Below are positions 42,458 through 50,962 of a stretch of 64,000 nucleotides of DNA, in pieces. Position 1 is the stretch's first letter; every line of letters begins with the position of its first letter. Below the pieces are notes generated by a model. It was not told where the DNA came from. It saw only the letters and a program-made list of their open reading frames with translations, and ran no database searches. This stretch comes from Acetomicrobium flavidum (lineage in GTDB: Bacteria > Synergistota > Synergistia > Synergistales > Acetomicrobiaceae), in the NCBI RefSeq assembly GCF_900129645.1, contig NZ_FSQZ01000001.1, positions 1 to 64,000 on the forward strand, written 5' to 3'. Made by a program: the position numbers and the translations under genes.

Positions 42458-43027
42458 ATGATTGAGGCGATCAAAAATTGGAAGCTCCATATATTGGTTT
42501 TAATTTTTGTGATCGTAGCCGAGTGGATCGGCGCTTTTTCGTTTCCCATAGGCCCGGGCAAAGTGGTCCTGCTGCCAATGCTTTATGCGCTCATCATGGG
42601 AATCTTTTCAGGACCCAAGTTTCTTAAGCTTGCTAATCATAAGGACATGATTGATGCCGGCAGTCTAATTGGGGTTACTTTGATGCTCTTGATGGCAAAG
42701 TACGGAACAACTGTGGGGCCAAACATTCCAATGATATTAAGGACAAGTCCAGCCTTGATATTGCAGGAATTTGGCAATCTAGGCACGGTCATCATTGGTG
42801 TGCCCGTGGCGGTGTACTTGGGACTTAGACGAGAAACCATAGGGGCAGCCCATTCGATCGCCAGAGAGCCTAATGTGGCTTTGATAGGTGACATCTACGG
42901 CTTGGATACTCCCGAAGGTCAAGGAGTCATGGGTGTCTACATCTGCGGCACCGTTTTTGGGACGATTTTTTTGGTCTTATGGCGACGTTTACGGCAGCGT
43001 TGGGAATCTTTCATCCCCTCGCTTTAG
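42458..43027 (+). CDS. DUF3100-like membrane protein, N-terminal part before a frame change
   Basis: From ATG 42458 (GGGGGATAGGTG upstream) the frame encodes a membrane protein whose first 170 residues (EAIKNWKLHILVLIFVIVAEWIG, FPIGPGKVVLLPMLYALIMG, GRRETIGAAHSIAREPNVALI) look like a complete DUF3100-type N-terminus. After GTVFGTIF the frame turns into a basic, non-membrane tail ending at 43027. The natural continuation is in the -1 frame beginning at 42979. A run of seven T (42966-42972) containing T-TTT-TTG lies at the junction. It is either a real slip site, a mutation, or a sequencing error. Confidence 0.75.
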   Translation: MIEAIKNWKLHILVLIFVIVAEWIGAFSFPIGPGKVVLLPMLYALIMGIFSGPKFLKLANHKDMIDAGSLIGVTLMLLMAKYGTTVGPNIPMILRTSPALILQEFGNLGTVIIGVPVAVYLGLRRETIGAAHSIAREPNVALIGDIYGLDTPEGQGVMGVYICGTVFGTIFLVLWRRLRQRWESFIPSL

Positions 43028-43272
43028 CCATGGCCTCCGGAGTGGGAAGTGCCAGCATGATGACTGCCTCCGTTGGTGCTTTGAGCGCTATGTTTCCTGA
43101 AATAGCCGATAAAATTCAGGCCCTGGGAGCGGCAAGCAACATGTTAAGCGGCCTGGACGGGGTTTATATGTCCCTCTGGATGGCCTTGCCTATGACAGAA
43201 TGGCTGTATAGAAAGTTCTATAAAATGAAATATGGCACATATCCAAGTCAATCTGCCGTTAGGGAGGGCTAA
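42979..43272 (+). CDS. DUF3100-like membrane protein, C-terminal part in the -1 frame
   Basis: 97 residues that complete the preceding protein: MATFTAALGIFHPLALAMASGVGSASMM, then two further membrane segments and a basic end. With one extra T, or a -1 slip, the upstream protein reads through into this one as GTIF[F/L]GLMATF, giving a single protein of about 270 residues. It has an ATG but no good ribosome site, since the sequence upstream encodes the same protein. It runs to three bases before the next gene. Confidence 0.72.
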   Translation: MATFTAALGIFHPLALAMASGVGSASMMTASVGALSAMFPEIADKIQALGAASNMLSGLDGVYMSLWMALPMTEWLYRKFYKMKYGTYPSQSAVREG

Positions 43273-43275
43273 TCG

Positions 43276-43722
43276 ATGAAGATCAGGGAAGTTCTTGCTG
43301 TTCTTATAATTATCGGCATCATTACTTTGGTCGGCAACTTCGTTGGAGCAAATATCCCGATGATCGATGCCATCCCTGGCATGATTTTTTTAATCGCCAT
43401 CAGTATTCTTGGGGTAATATTCGCAAAAGTCATCCCGGTCAGGATTCCTGCTGTAGCCTACATCGTTACAATCGGATGCATAGTAACTATTCCCGGATTT
43501 CCTGGTGCAACAATTTTTAATGCCTGGGCGCAAAAAGTAAACTTTTTAGCCCTCACAACGCCAATTCTCGCCTATGCCGGGATCTCAATTGGGAAAGACC
43601 TTGGTGTGCTTAAAAAGACCGGATGGAGGATCTTGATCGTATCCTTTGTGGTATTCATAGGAACATACATAGGCTCTACCATCATTGCGCAAATTGTATT
43701 AAAGCTCATCGGAGAAATTTAA
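43276..43722 (+). CDS. Small integral membrane protein, partner of the DUF3100-like protein
   Basis: 148 residues, about five hydrophobic segments (VLAVLIIIGIITLVGNFVG, AIPGMIFLIAISILGVIFAK, IPAVAYIVTIGCIVTIPGF, ILIVSFVVFIGTYIGSTIIAQIVLK). I do not recognise a named family. GGGAGGG precedes the start, three bases after the DUF3100-like protein. Its position suggests that the two form a membrane complex or transporter working with the upstream M20 amidohydrolase. This is inference from gene order. Confidence 0.75.
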   Translation: MKIREVLAVLIIIGIITLVGNFVGANIPMIDAIPGMIFLIAISILGVIFAKVIPVRIPAVAYIVTIGCIVTIPGFPGATIFNAWAQKVNFLALTTPILAYAGISIGKDLGVLKKTGWRILIVSFVVFIGTYIGSTIIAQIVLKLIGEI

Positions 43723-43788
43723 AACTTACTTATTTACCTCACAGATTAGAAGCTTAATAGCTTTAATTCTTTCATATAATTAGTTAAA

Positions 43789-43816
43789 GGGCCTTCGTCA
43801 TTTCAGGCGAAGGCCC
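43789..43816 (+). terminator. Hairpin terminator after the amidohydrolase operon
   Basis: GGGCCTTCG (43789-43797) pairs with CGAAGGCCC (43808-43816), a 9-base G/C-rich stem with a 10-base loop. The tail is AT-rich rather than T-only. Confidence 0.65.
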
Positions 43817-43919
43817 TAATAATAGATTATCTCTCTATGAAGCAATGAGAGTTACGCTATGATTTTGGTGCGACATCGATCCAATTTTACTCGAGTTTTA
43901 TACATGATAACTCATTCAG

Positions 43920-43948
43920 TTGACATTTGTTTCTATATTTAGTATGAT
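43920..43948 (+). promoter_or_regulatory. Promoter of the aldehyde oxidoreductase cluster
   Basis: TTGACA (43920-43925), 17 bases, TATGAT (43943-43948). Transcription from about 43955 would run through the riboswitch and terminator before the first gene. Confidence 0.75.
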
Positions 43949-43982
43949 TTAAAATAGTAATAATAAAGTTGTATTTATATAA

Positions 43983-44075
43983 CCTCCGAGTCAATGGTTC
44001 TAAGGGTAATTGCCTATGAACGTTGACCGATAGGGTCTTTTCGGAAACGAAAGGGCCTCCCGTCTGGAAAGGAGG
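43983..44075 (+). ncRNA. Moco-type riboswitch (molybdenum/tungsten cofactor RNA motif)
   Basis: A compact structured leader. The outer stem is CCTCC (43983-43987) with GGAGG (44071-44075). GTCAA pairs with TTGAC, GTTC with GAAC, and the inner segment GGTAATTGCC can fold on itself. Then CTTTTCG-GAAA-CGAAAGG forms a GNRA-capped stem, followed by GCCTCCC. This architecture and the GAAAGGGCCTCC segment agree with my memory of the Moco RNA motif, which senses molybdenum cofactor. The first downstream gene is a molybdenum hydroxylase, as expected. Confidence 0.75.
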
Positions 44076-44089
44076 AAGCGATATTGTTG

Positions 44090-44122
44090 CCCCTCTTCCC
44101 GGAAGGAAGGGGGTTGTTTTTT
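44090..44122 (+). terminator. Intrinsic terminator controlled by the riboswitch
   Basis: CCCC(T)CTTCC (44090-44099) pairs with GGAAGGGGG (44105-44113) around a five-base loop, followed by TTGTTTTTTT (44114-44123). It lies about 320 bases before the structural gene. Its CCTCTTCC arm could compete for the GGAAAGGAGG closing strand of the riboswitch, so control by alternative pairing is plausible. The rest of the leader (44124-44432) is AT-rich. A weak second hairpin, AGTATG (44124-44129) with CATACT (44155-44160), is followed by a T-run. Confidence 0.75.
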
Positions 44123-44438
44123 TAGTATGGGTATCCGTAATATCCTGCGAGAAGCATACTTTTTTATATATCCTTATATCTCACACGCACGCCAGTGCTT
44201 CGATATTTCACTAATTTCAATGGCCACATATTATATTCACAAAAGAGGTGATGGCAAAAATACTTTAATGATTACTAAGTTATATAGGATCGTCAATCGT
44301 TATGAATTCTTCTTTAATTTCATGCGAGTGTAGACACCCCAAATGGTGAGAGAAAACTAGGTGCCAAAAATTACCATATGTTTCTATTTAGATGGGATGA
44401 GATGGCGCCGCGTAATGAAAGAGAAGGAGTGATATGAG

Positions 44439-47171
44439 ATGATCCAAAGGCATTTTTTTGTCAACGGAATAGAACGCAACATTCCTATAGTAGATGGCAA
44501 TGACTCATTGGCAAAGGTTTTGCGCGAACAACTGGGTCTGACGGGCACGAAAGTCGGTTGCGGACAAGGGCAGTGTGGCGCCTGTAATGTTATCTTAAAT
44601 GGCAAACTCGTTCGATCGTGCACATTTAGGATCGACAAGGTTAACGACGGGGACTCCATAACCACCATCGAAGGAATTGGAACACCCCAAAAGATGCATC
44701 CCCTCCAGAAAGCCTTCGTTAAGCACGGAGTAACCCAATGCGGTTTCTGCAATCCTGGTTTCATAATCTCGGCTAAGGTCCTTTTAGACAGCAACCCATC
44801 TCCAACACGCGAAGAAGTTAGGGAGTGGTTCCACAAGAACCGCAATGCATGTCGTTGCACAGGATACATCCCCATAATCAACGCCGTCATGGATGCAGCT
44901 AAAGTCCTTAGGGGAGAGATGGACGAGTCGGAGCTGGAGTTCAAGATGCCCGAAGACGGCAAAATTTGGGGCACAACCTACCCAAGACCCACTGCCGTGG
45001 CCAAAGCCACAGGTACGCTGGATTACGGTGCTGACCTTGGGCTTAAGATGCCAAAGGGCACGCTACAACTGGCGCTTGTACAGGCAACGGTGAGCCATGC
45101 CAATATTAAAAACATTGACACCTCCGAGGCCGAAAAGATGCCCGGCGTCTACAAGGTAGTCACACACAAGGATATTAAGGGCAGAAATCGCATAACAGGG
45201 CTCATCACATTCCCGACCAATAAGGGAGACGGATGGGATCGCCCGATACTTTGCGATGAAAAGGTCTTCCAGTTTGGAGATGCCATAGCGATCGTCTGTG
45301 CTGATACCTACGAAAACGCCTGTGCTGCTGCAGAAAAAGTAAAGGTCGACCTAGAAGTGCTTCCTGCCTACATGAGCGCTCCGGCAGCCATGGCCGAAGA
45401 CGCCCTTGAGATCCACCCAGGCACGCCAAACGTCTACTACGTCCAAAACCTGGAGAAGGGCGAGCCCACGACCCCCATCTTTGAGAAGGCCCCATACGTT
45501 GTGGAAGACGACTTTTACGTGCAAAGGCAACCCCATATGACGATTGAACCAGACGTTGGTTTCGCCTACATTGACGACAACGGCGTTCTAAAGATTCATT
45601 CCAAGACTATCGGCGCTCATCTGCATTTACTGATGATCGCTCCCGGTCTTGGTGTAGAGCCCGATAAAATTGCGCTCGTATCGAACCCCATGGGCGGCAC
45701 CTTTGGATATAAGTTCTGCCCGACCATGGAGGGATTGGTCGGAGCGGCAGCCCTGGCGACGGGCAAGCCCTGTTTCCTCAGGTACAACTACTTCCAGCAC
45801 ATGACCTACACGGGGAAGCGATCTCCCTTTTTTGTGAACATCAAGTTCGCTGCCGACGATGAAGGCAAAATTCTTGCCATGGAAACGGACTACATTGTGG
45901 ATCACGGGCCTTACTCGGAGTTTGGGGATTTGCTCACGCTCAGAGGCGCCCAGTTCATGGGAGCAGGCTACAATATCCCCAACATCAGGGGAAGAGGACA
46001 GACGGTCTGCACCAATCACGTATGGGGTTCTCCCTTCAGAGCTTACGGCTCTCCGCAATCCCTTTACTCTTCCGAGCTCCTCATGGACGAGCTGGCTGAG
46101 AAGATCGGCATGGACCCATGGGAGATACGCTACAAAAATTGCTATCGTCCGGGTTCCACAAATCCGAGCGGGCAGGAACCTGAGGTCTTCAGCTATCCCG
46201 AGATGCTTGAAGCCATCAAGCCAAGGTATGAGGAGGCAAAGGAAAGGGCCAAGAAAGAATCCACCGATAAGATCAAAAAAGGCGTCGGACTTTCAATGGC
46301 CGTTTACGGCTGTGGGATCGACGGTCCAGACAGTTCCGAGGTATGGGCAGTTTTGAATCCCGACGATACCGTCACAGTCGTAGCTGCCTGGGAGGACCAC
46401 GGCCAAGGCGCCGATATGGGCATGGTGGGGACAGCTCACGAGGCGCTTCGTCCCATGGGCATTACGCCTGACAGAATAAGATTTACCTGGCCCGATACGT
46501 CTAAAACCCCCAACTCGGGGCCTTCCGGCGGATCGCGTCAGCAGGTGTTGACCGGCAGCGCAATCAGGATCGCCTGTTCTGAAATGCTCAAATCCCTACG
46601 GAAGCCCGACGGGACGTATATGAACTACGCCGAAGCCGTCAGTGCTGGTAAACCGTTGAAGTACGTTGGTAAATATACCGTTCCAGGCGTTCCCTGCGAC
46701 GAAAAGGGACAGGGAAGGCCCTTCGTCGTCTATATGTATGGAGTCTTTCTTGCCGAGGTTTCGGTTAATACCGAAACAGGCAAGGTTGCCGTGGACAAGA
46801 TGACCTTGATGGCTGATATCGGAAAAGTCAATAACCGCCTGGTGACCGATGGCCAGATTTACGGAGGGATCGCCCAGGGAATCGGGCTTGCCCTATCGGA
46901 GGACTTTGAGGATATTAAAAGGCATTCTTCCCTCATCGGGGGAGGGTTCCCCTACGCTAAGGATCTCCCAGATGCCATAGAGATAGTCTACTTCGAAAAT
47001 TACCCCCGGGAGCTTGGTCCCTTTGGTGCTGCTGGAGTAGGAGAGCTGCCGCTTTCCAGCCCACATGCAGCCATTGGAAACGCTATTTACCATGCCTGTG
47101 GTGTTAGGGTTCATCGTCTGCCAGCTACACCCGAAAAGGTCCTCGCCGGTCTCAGGGGAGAACGCGTCTAG
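44439..47171 (+). CDS. Single-chain molybdenum hydroxylase, aldehyde oxidoreductase (Mop) type
   Basis: 910 residues, nearly the length of the Desulfovibrio gigas enzyme. N-terminal [2Fe-2S] domain with GCGQGQCGACNV and CTF; a second [2Fe-2S] domain with QCGFCNPGFI and NACRCTGYIPI; then the molybdopterin part with RPTAVAKATGTLDYGADL, a PEDVGFAYID-like block, GGTFGYKF, ASPFRAYG-like GSPFRAYGSPQ and AAGVGELPLSSPH. It has no FAD domain, so electrons pass through the two clusters. Oxidises aldehydes to acids in this family. It is the first gene of the riboswitch-controlled cluster. Confidence 0.93.
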   Translation: MIQRHFFVNGIERNIPIVDGNDSLAKVLREQLGLTGTKVGCGQGQCGACNVILNGKLVRSCTFRIDKVNDGDSITTIEGIGTPQKMHPLQKAFVKHGVTQCGFCNPGFIISAKVLLDSNPSPTREEVREWFHKNRNACRCTGYIPIINAVMDAAKVLRGEMDESELEFKMPEDGKIWGTTYPRPTAVAKATGTLDYGADLGLKMPKGTLQLALVQATVSHANIKNIDTSEAEKMPGVYKVVTHKDIKGRNRITGLITFPTNKGDGWDRPILCDEKVFQFGDAIAIVCADTYENACAAAEKVKVDLEVLPAYMSAPAAMAEDALEIHPGTPNVYYVQNLEKGEPTTPIFEKAPYVVEDDFYVQRQPHMTIEPDVGFAYIDDNGVLKIHSKTIGAHLHLLMIAPGLGVEPDKIALVSNPMGGTFGYKFCPTMEGLVGAAALATGKPCFLRYNYFQHMTYTGKRSPFFVNIKFAADDEGKILAMETDYIVDHGPYSEFGDLLTLRGAQFMGAGYNIPNIRGRGQTVCTNHVWGSPFRAYGSPQSLYSSELLMDELAEKIGMDPWEIRYKNCYRPGSTNPSGQEPEVFSYPEMLEAIKPRYEEAKERAKKESTDKIKKGVGLSMAVYGCGIDGPDSSEVWAVLNPDDTVTVVAAWEDHGQGADMGMVGTAHEALRPMGITPDRIRFTWPDTSKTPNSGPSGGSRQQVLTGSAIRIACSEMLKSLRKPDGTYMNYAEAVSAGKPLKYVGKYTVPGVPCDEKGQGRPFVVYMYGVFLAEVSVNTETGKVAVDKMTLMADIGKVNNRLVTDGQIYGGIAQGIGLALSEDFEDIKRHSSLIGGGFPYAKDLPDAIEIVYFENYPRELGPFGAAGVGELPLSSPHAAIGNAIYHACGVRVHRLPATPEKVLAGLRGERV

Positions 47172-47181
47172 AAATGCCCTA

Positions 47182-47223
47182 TAACGCCTGCCCTTGACTG
47201 CTTAAATTCGGGGGCGGGCGTTA
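47182..47223 (+). terminator. Hairpin between the aldehyde oxidoreductase and the next gene
   Basis: TAACGCCTGCCC (47182-47193) pairs with GGGCGGGCGTTA (47212-47223), 12 pairs with one G-U. The tail has no T-run, so partial termination or mRNA processing may separate expression of the enzyme from the accessory genes. Confidence 0.5.
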
Positions 47224-47353
47224 TTAAAAAGATAACCGACATGGATCTTTATACTTTTCTTTTGATCGAATCCCCTGAAAGCGTCAATTTCCTGGCAAAC
47301 CTGGTTAATCTGGTTATGTGATCTCATTGTGAGATATTCGGGAGGAAGTATTA

Positions 47354-49564
47354 ATGGAGCGCTATAAACTCGATGACTTTGAGCAACGCTGCATTCAAGA
47401 TGAGCTTCCCTACTGTCAGGCGGCATGTCCTCTAAAAGTCGACGCAAAGGCCTTTTGTGCAGCCATGGCACAGAAACGCTTTGATGAAGCAAGAAAAATT
47501 TTATCAAAGACAATGCCACTGCCGGACATCATCGGCCGAATCTGCGATCACCCCTGTCAGGATGCCTGTATCTTGTCCCAAAAGGGCGGCGCCATTTTAA
47601 TAGGAAAGCTTGAAAGGGCTTGCCTAGAACAAACTAAAGATACGGGGCTGCCCCTGCGCCTTCCCCCAAAGGGGTTGTCCGTGACTATTTACGGCGGAGG
47701 CCTTTCTTCGTTGACTTGTGCCTTTGAACTGGCAAAAAAGGGCTACCAAGTATGTATGGTCTTTAATGATGAGACCCCCGGTGGCAGGCTTTTGACACTT
47801 ACACAAGAAGTTTTGCCCCAGGAAGTGCTTGTCACTGCCTGGCAGAACCTGCAACGATTGGGCGTAACAAGGTCATCCGGAAAAGATCCCATCCGCGACT
47901 GCTTGAAAGAAGGTAATGTCGCCTACGTGGGTATCGATGACCCCGAATGGACTCATCTGATCAATGGAAATGATATCGATCCAATCACTTACGAGACTTT
48001 CACAAAGGGGCTTTTCGCCGGAGGCTATCTTCGAAACAACAAGCCTTCACCCTCATGGGAGTCTGCCGATGGCAAGCGTGCCGCCAACTCCATCGACCGT
48101 TATTTTCAGGGTGCGTCACTGACGTCGGGAAGAGAGAAAGAATTCTCGCTTGATACGAAGCTTTACACTTCCATTGAAGGCGTTCCAACCCTCTCGCCCA
48201 AGGATGACCCGATAGAGGAGGCCAAACGCTGCATTCAATGCGAATGTCGATGCTGCGTGCGCGAATGTGTCTTTCTTGAAAAGTACAAGGGATATCCAAA
48301 GATTTACGTTCGACAGATCTACAACAATTTCGCCATAGTCAGAGGCTCTCACAGCGCCAATAAAATGATAAATTCCTGTTCGCTTTGCGGGCTTTGCGAG
48401 GTCCTTTGTCCAAACGATTTTTCAATGGCTGAACTGTGCAGATTTGCACGGGAAGAGATGGTTGAGCGAAACATCATGCCGCCATCGGTACATGAGTTTG
48501 CCCTCCTTGACATGGAACATGCCAACTCTCCAAGATCGTCCGGATTTAGAAGCGGAGCAAAGACTACTGAGGCCATCTTCTTTCCGGGTTGTCAATTGAG
48601 CGGTGCCATGCCCGACCAGACCGAAAGGGTCGCAAACTTCCTTGGCAAGATGTTTGATGGCAAGATGGGCATAATGCTTGGATGCTGCGGTGCACCTGCC
48701 TGGTGGGCTGGCCGGCAAGACAAGCTCAATGAGGTCATCAAAAACATCGAGAAAACCGTAGAATCCGCAGGAAACCCCACCCTGATCCTGGCTTGTTCTT
48801 CTTGCAACGAGGTGTTTAAAAACTTCATGCCTAATTTGTCAAGGGTCTCTTTATGGCAAGTGTTGCTTGAAAAGGGGTTACCTGAAACAAGGCCCGCTAC
48901 AGAAACGCTTGCTCTGCATGACCCTTGCACGACCCGCCACGAACCGGAGTGGAGACAGTCGGTGCGAAAGATACTTCAAATCCTTGGGCAACCTTACGAA
49001 GAGCTTGTCTTTGGCGGTGAAGCCACGCGCTGCTGCGGTTACGGCGGCTTACAATCCATGGCCGACCCCGACCTTGCCCGCGAGGGCGTCTCGCGAAGGC
49101 TTCAAGAAAGCAAAAACGATTTTCTGACCTATTGTGCCATGTGCCGCGAAAGCCTTTCCGGGTCAGAAAAAACGGTCTTACATCTGCTGGACATCCTATT
49201 TCCTCCTCCTGCAGAAAAGAAACGTGCAGGCTTTTCCAAACGTCAGCAAAATAGGGAATTGCTTCGCGTAAAGCTTCTTGGTCCTTGCGACCTTGCTCCC
49301 AATCCATGGGATGATTTACTTATATCGATACCCGACGCGGTGCGCGAAAAACTTGAAGACCGCCACATCTTAGACAGCGATATCAGACAAACTCTGTGGG
49401 AAGCTTCTTCTACGGGAAGGTATCTCATCTCTCCCGATGGCACCAGGCTTGCTTCTTCAAGGATAGGAAATGTCACCTTTTGGGTGGAATATCGCGAGGA
49501 TTATCATTCTTTTACGATCGTCAACGCCTGGAGCCACAGGATGATCATGGAGTTGATGTCATGA
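47354..49564 (+). CDS. Fused FAD/NAD-binding, 4Fe-4S and CCG-domain redox protein of the Mop cluster
   Basis: 736 residues. The N-terminus is a GltD-like Fe-S helix domain (QDELPYCQAACPLKVDAKAF, ICDHPCQDAC), then a Rossmann FAD segment (VTIYGGGLSSLTCAFELAKKGYQV). A second Fe-S region follows (CIQCECRCCVRECVFLE, CSLCGLCEVLCPNDF), then two CCG domains of HdrB/GlcF type (FFPGCQLSG, GCCGAPAWWAG, LALHDPCTTRHE, RCCGYGGLQ). The layout matches the 'pyridine nucleotide-disulfide oxidoreductase/dicluster-binding' protein beside Mop in Desulfovibrio (DVU_1558 in my memory). Likely an electron acceptor or cofactor maturase for the hydroxylase. Confidence 0.82.
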   Translation: MERYKLDDFEQRCIQDELPYCQAACPLKVDAKAFCAAMAQKRFDEARKILSKTMPLPDIIGRICDHPCQDACILSQKGGAILIGKLERACLEQTKDTGLPLRLPPKGLSVTIYGGGLSSLTCAFELAKKGYQVCMVFNDETPGGRLLTLTQEVLPQEVLVTAWQNLQRLGVTRSSGKDPIRDCLKEGNVAYVGIDDPEWTHLINGNDIDPITYETFTKGLFAGGYLRNNKPSPSWESADGKRAANSIDRYFQGASLTSGREKEFSLDTKLYTSIEGVPTLSPKDDPIEEAKRCIQCECRCCVRECVFLEKYKGYPKIYVRQIYNNFAIVRGSHSANKMINSCSLCGLCEVLCPNDFSMAELCRFAREEMVERNIMPPSVHEFALLDMEHANSPRSSGFRSGAKTTEAIFFPGCQLSGAMPDQTERVANFLGKMFDGKMGIMLGCCGAPAWWAGRQDKLNEVIKNIEKTVESAGNPTLILACSSCNEVFKNFMPNLSRVSLWQVLLEKGLPETRPATETLALHDPCTTRHEPEWRQSVRKILQILGQPYEELVFGGEATRCCGYGGLQSMADPDLAREGVSRRLQESKNDFLTYCAMCRESLSGSEKTVLHLLDILFPPPAEKKRAGFSKRQQNRELLRVKLLGPCDLAPNPWDDLLISIPDAVREKLEDRHILDSDIRQTLWEASSTGRYLISPDGTRLASSRIGNVTFWVEYREDYHSFTIVNAWSHRMIMELMS

Positions 49565-49776
49565 GCAAGGAAAGTGATCTCGGTTTTCACGAACAGACTG
49601 TCTGGAGGTGCAGCTGTGGCGGAGAACTTACGCCGCACAAGGTCGCGGCGCTTTATCTTGGCAATCGCTTCGAGATAGAGCTTCCCGCCTGCTCCCGATG
49701 CGGCTTTATTCTTGTGCCTGAGTCTTTAGCGGTGGGCAAGATGCTCGAGGTCGAGAAGATATTGGAGGACAAATGA
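49561..49776 (+). CDS. Small zinc-ribbon/rubredoxin-like redox protein (DVU_1557-like)
   Basis: 71 residues from ATG 49561, which overlaps the stop of the previous gene (ATGA). Two cysteine pairs, C17-x-C19 (RCSCGG) and C44-x2-C47 (CSRCG), form a zinc ribbon or a rubredoxin-like iron site. The remainder is a short KVAALYLGNRFEIELP strand region and a C-terminal helix. It also overlaps the following gene by 4 bases, so it is translationally coupled on both sides. It resembles the small redox protein that sits between the dicluster protein and methyltransferase in Desulfovibrio. Function unknown. Confidence 0.78.
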   Translation: MSKESDLGFHEQTVWRCSCGGELTPHKVAALYLGNRFEIELPACSRCGFILVPESLAVGKMLEVEKILEDK

Positions 49777-50477
49777 TGTCCTTGCCCTATGAACATCCAA
49801 GGTGGCACAGGGTTATGGGCGAAGCGCTTCACCCGGGAGGGGAAGCGCTATCAAGAAGGCTTATACACCTGTGCAACTTTCCCCCAAAGGCCAAGGTGCT
49901 TGATGCAGGCTGTGGTGCAGGCGCAACAGTAGGACTTTTGATTGAAGAGGGTTTTGATGCCGTCGGATTTGACAAGTCTTACGACTTGCTTTCGAAGGCA
50001 AAGCAAAAGGGTCCGGCAATACATGGAGATTTGCGTAGTATGCCCTTCGAAGACGGCAGTTTTGACGGCGCGATTTGTGAGTGCGTCCTCTCGCAGCAAA
50101 AGGAGCTTTCACCAGCCTTGTCAGAGCTTGCAAGAGTCTTAAAAAACGGAGGAATTTTGGGGGTAACCGACATCTTCTCCCTCAATCGCAGTTACGACAG
50201 TCAAGGCTGGGACGGTTCATGTGCAAGCGGGGCCAGATCCGCCCTTGAACTGCACGAAGCATTCACGATCCATGGATTTGGGGCGTTTTTCTTTGAAGCC
50301 TATCCTAGGTTGCTTCGGGAATGTACTGCCCAACTAGTGTGGGCAGGTATCATCGAAGCACCCATAAAGACATGTTGTAGCCTGAGTTACGGCCTTTGGT
50401 TGTGTAGAAAGTTGGGCGATGAGGGTTCATTAAAAGAGCGATACGAAATTGAAGGCGCCGAAAAAGCGGCAGGTTAA
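49773..50477 (+). CDS. SAM-dependent methyltransferase of the Mop cluster (DVU_1556-like)
   Basis: 234 residues, class I Rossmann fold: VLDAGCGAGATVGLLIEEGFDAVGFDKS (SAM loop), GDLRSMPFEDGSFDGAICECVL (motif II), LARVLKNGGILGVTDIFS (motif III). The C-terminal part is unusual and contains two pairs of cysteines (APIKTCCSLSYGLWLC). ATG 49773 overlaps the previous stop. The substrate is unknown; conserved linkage with the Mo hydroxylase and a radical SAM protein points to cofactor or product modification, which is inference. Confidence 0.82.
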   Translation: MMSLPYEHPRWHRVMGEALHPGGEALSRRLIHLCNFPPKAKVLDAGCGAGATVGLLIEEGFDAVGFDKSYDLLSKAKQKGPAIHGDLRSMPFEDGSFDGAICECVLSQQKELSPALSELARVLKNGGILGVTDIFSLNRSYDSQGWDGSCASGARSALELHEAFTIHGFGAFFFEAYPRLLRECTAQLVWAGIIEAPIKTCCSLSYGLWLCRKLGDEGSLKERYEIEGAEKAAG

Positions 50478-50503
50478 CCAGGAAGATTGAAGGAGAGGTT
50501 GAG

Positions 50504-50962
50504 ATGAAAGACCTAAATACTGCAGTCATGCAATGGGGGCAGGAAGGTTTTTGCTGTTCGCAGATCATGATACTGACAGGATTGGCGCTTACTGGAAAGG
50601 AAAATAAGGACCTGACGGCGGCCATGAATGGCCTTTGTAAAGGCACTTTCTCACCTGTATGTACGTGCGGGGCATTGACCGGTGCCTGTTGCCTTTTGGG
50701 GTTTTATGCCGGCAAAGGAGCGCCGCTGGAAGATAAAGATCCTAGACTGCCCGAAATGATCGGGCGCCTTCACGAATGGTTTCAAGGCAAGTGGGGATCA
50801 GGCGGGCGCGTCAACTGTGGGGATATCCTGGGCTTTGAACCAATTGCTGATCCGAAGCAATGTTTTCAAAAATGTTTTCCTATGATAATGGAAACGTTGG
50901 AAAAGACCTTAGAGCTTCTCGAAACGCACGGCTTTGATATACGGGAAGGGCGGCCCCTTTAA
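50504..50962 (+). CDS. C-GCAxxG-C-C family protein (DVU_1555-like)
   Basis: 152 residues. It has the family's cysteine pattern: C17-C18 near the N-terminus (GFCCSQI), the C53-x-C55-GALTG-A-C62-C63 core, and two more in NCGDILGF and CFQKCFP. Such proteins are thought to bind a metal or redox cofactor; none is well characterised. GGAGAGG precedes the ATG. Its stop overlaps the start of the radical SAM gene by one base, so the two are coupled. Confidence 0.85.
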   Translation: MKDLNTAVMQWGQEGFCCSQIMILTGLALTGKENKDLTAAMNGLCKGTFSPVCTCGALTGACCLLGFYAGKGAPLEDKDPRLPEMIGRLHEWFQGKWGSGGRVNCGDILGFEPIADPKQCFQKCFPMIMETLEKTLELLETHGFDIREGRPL

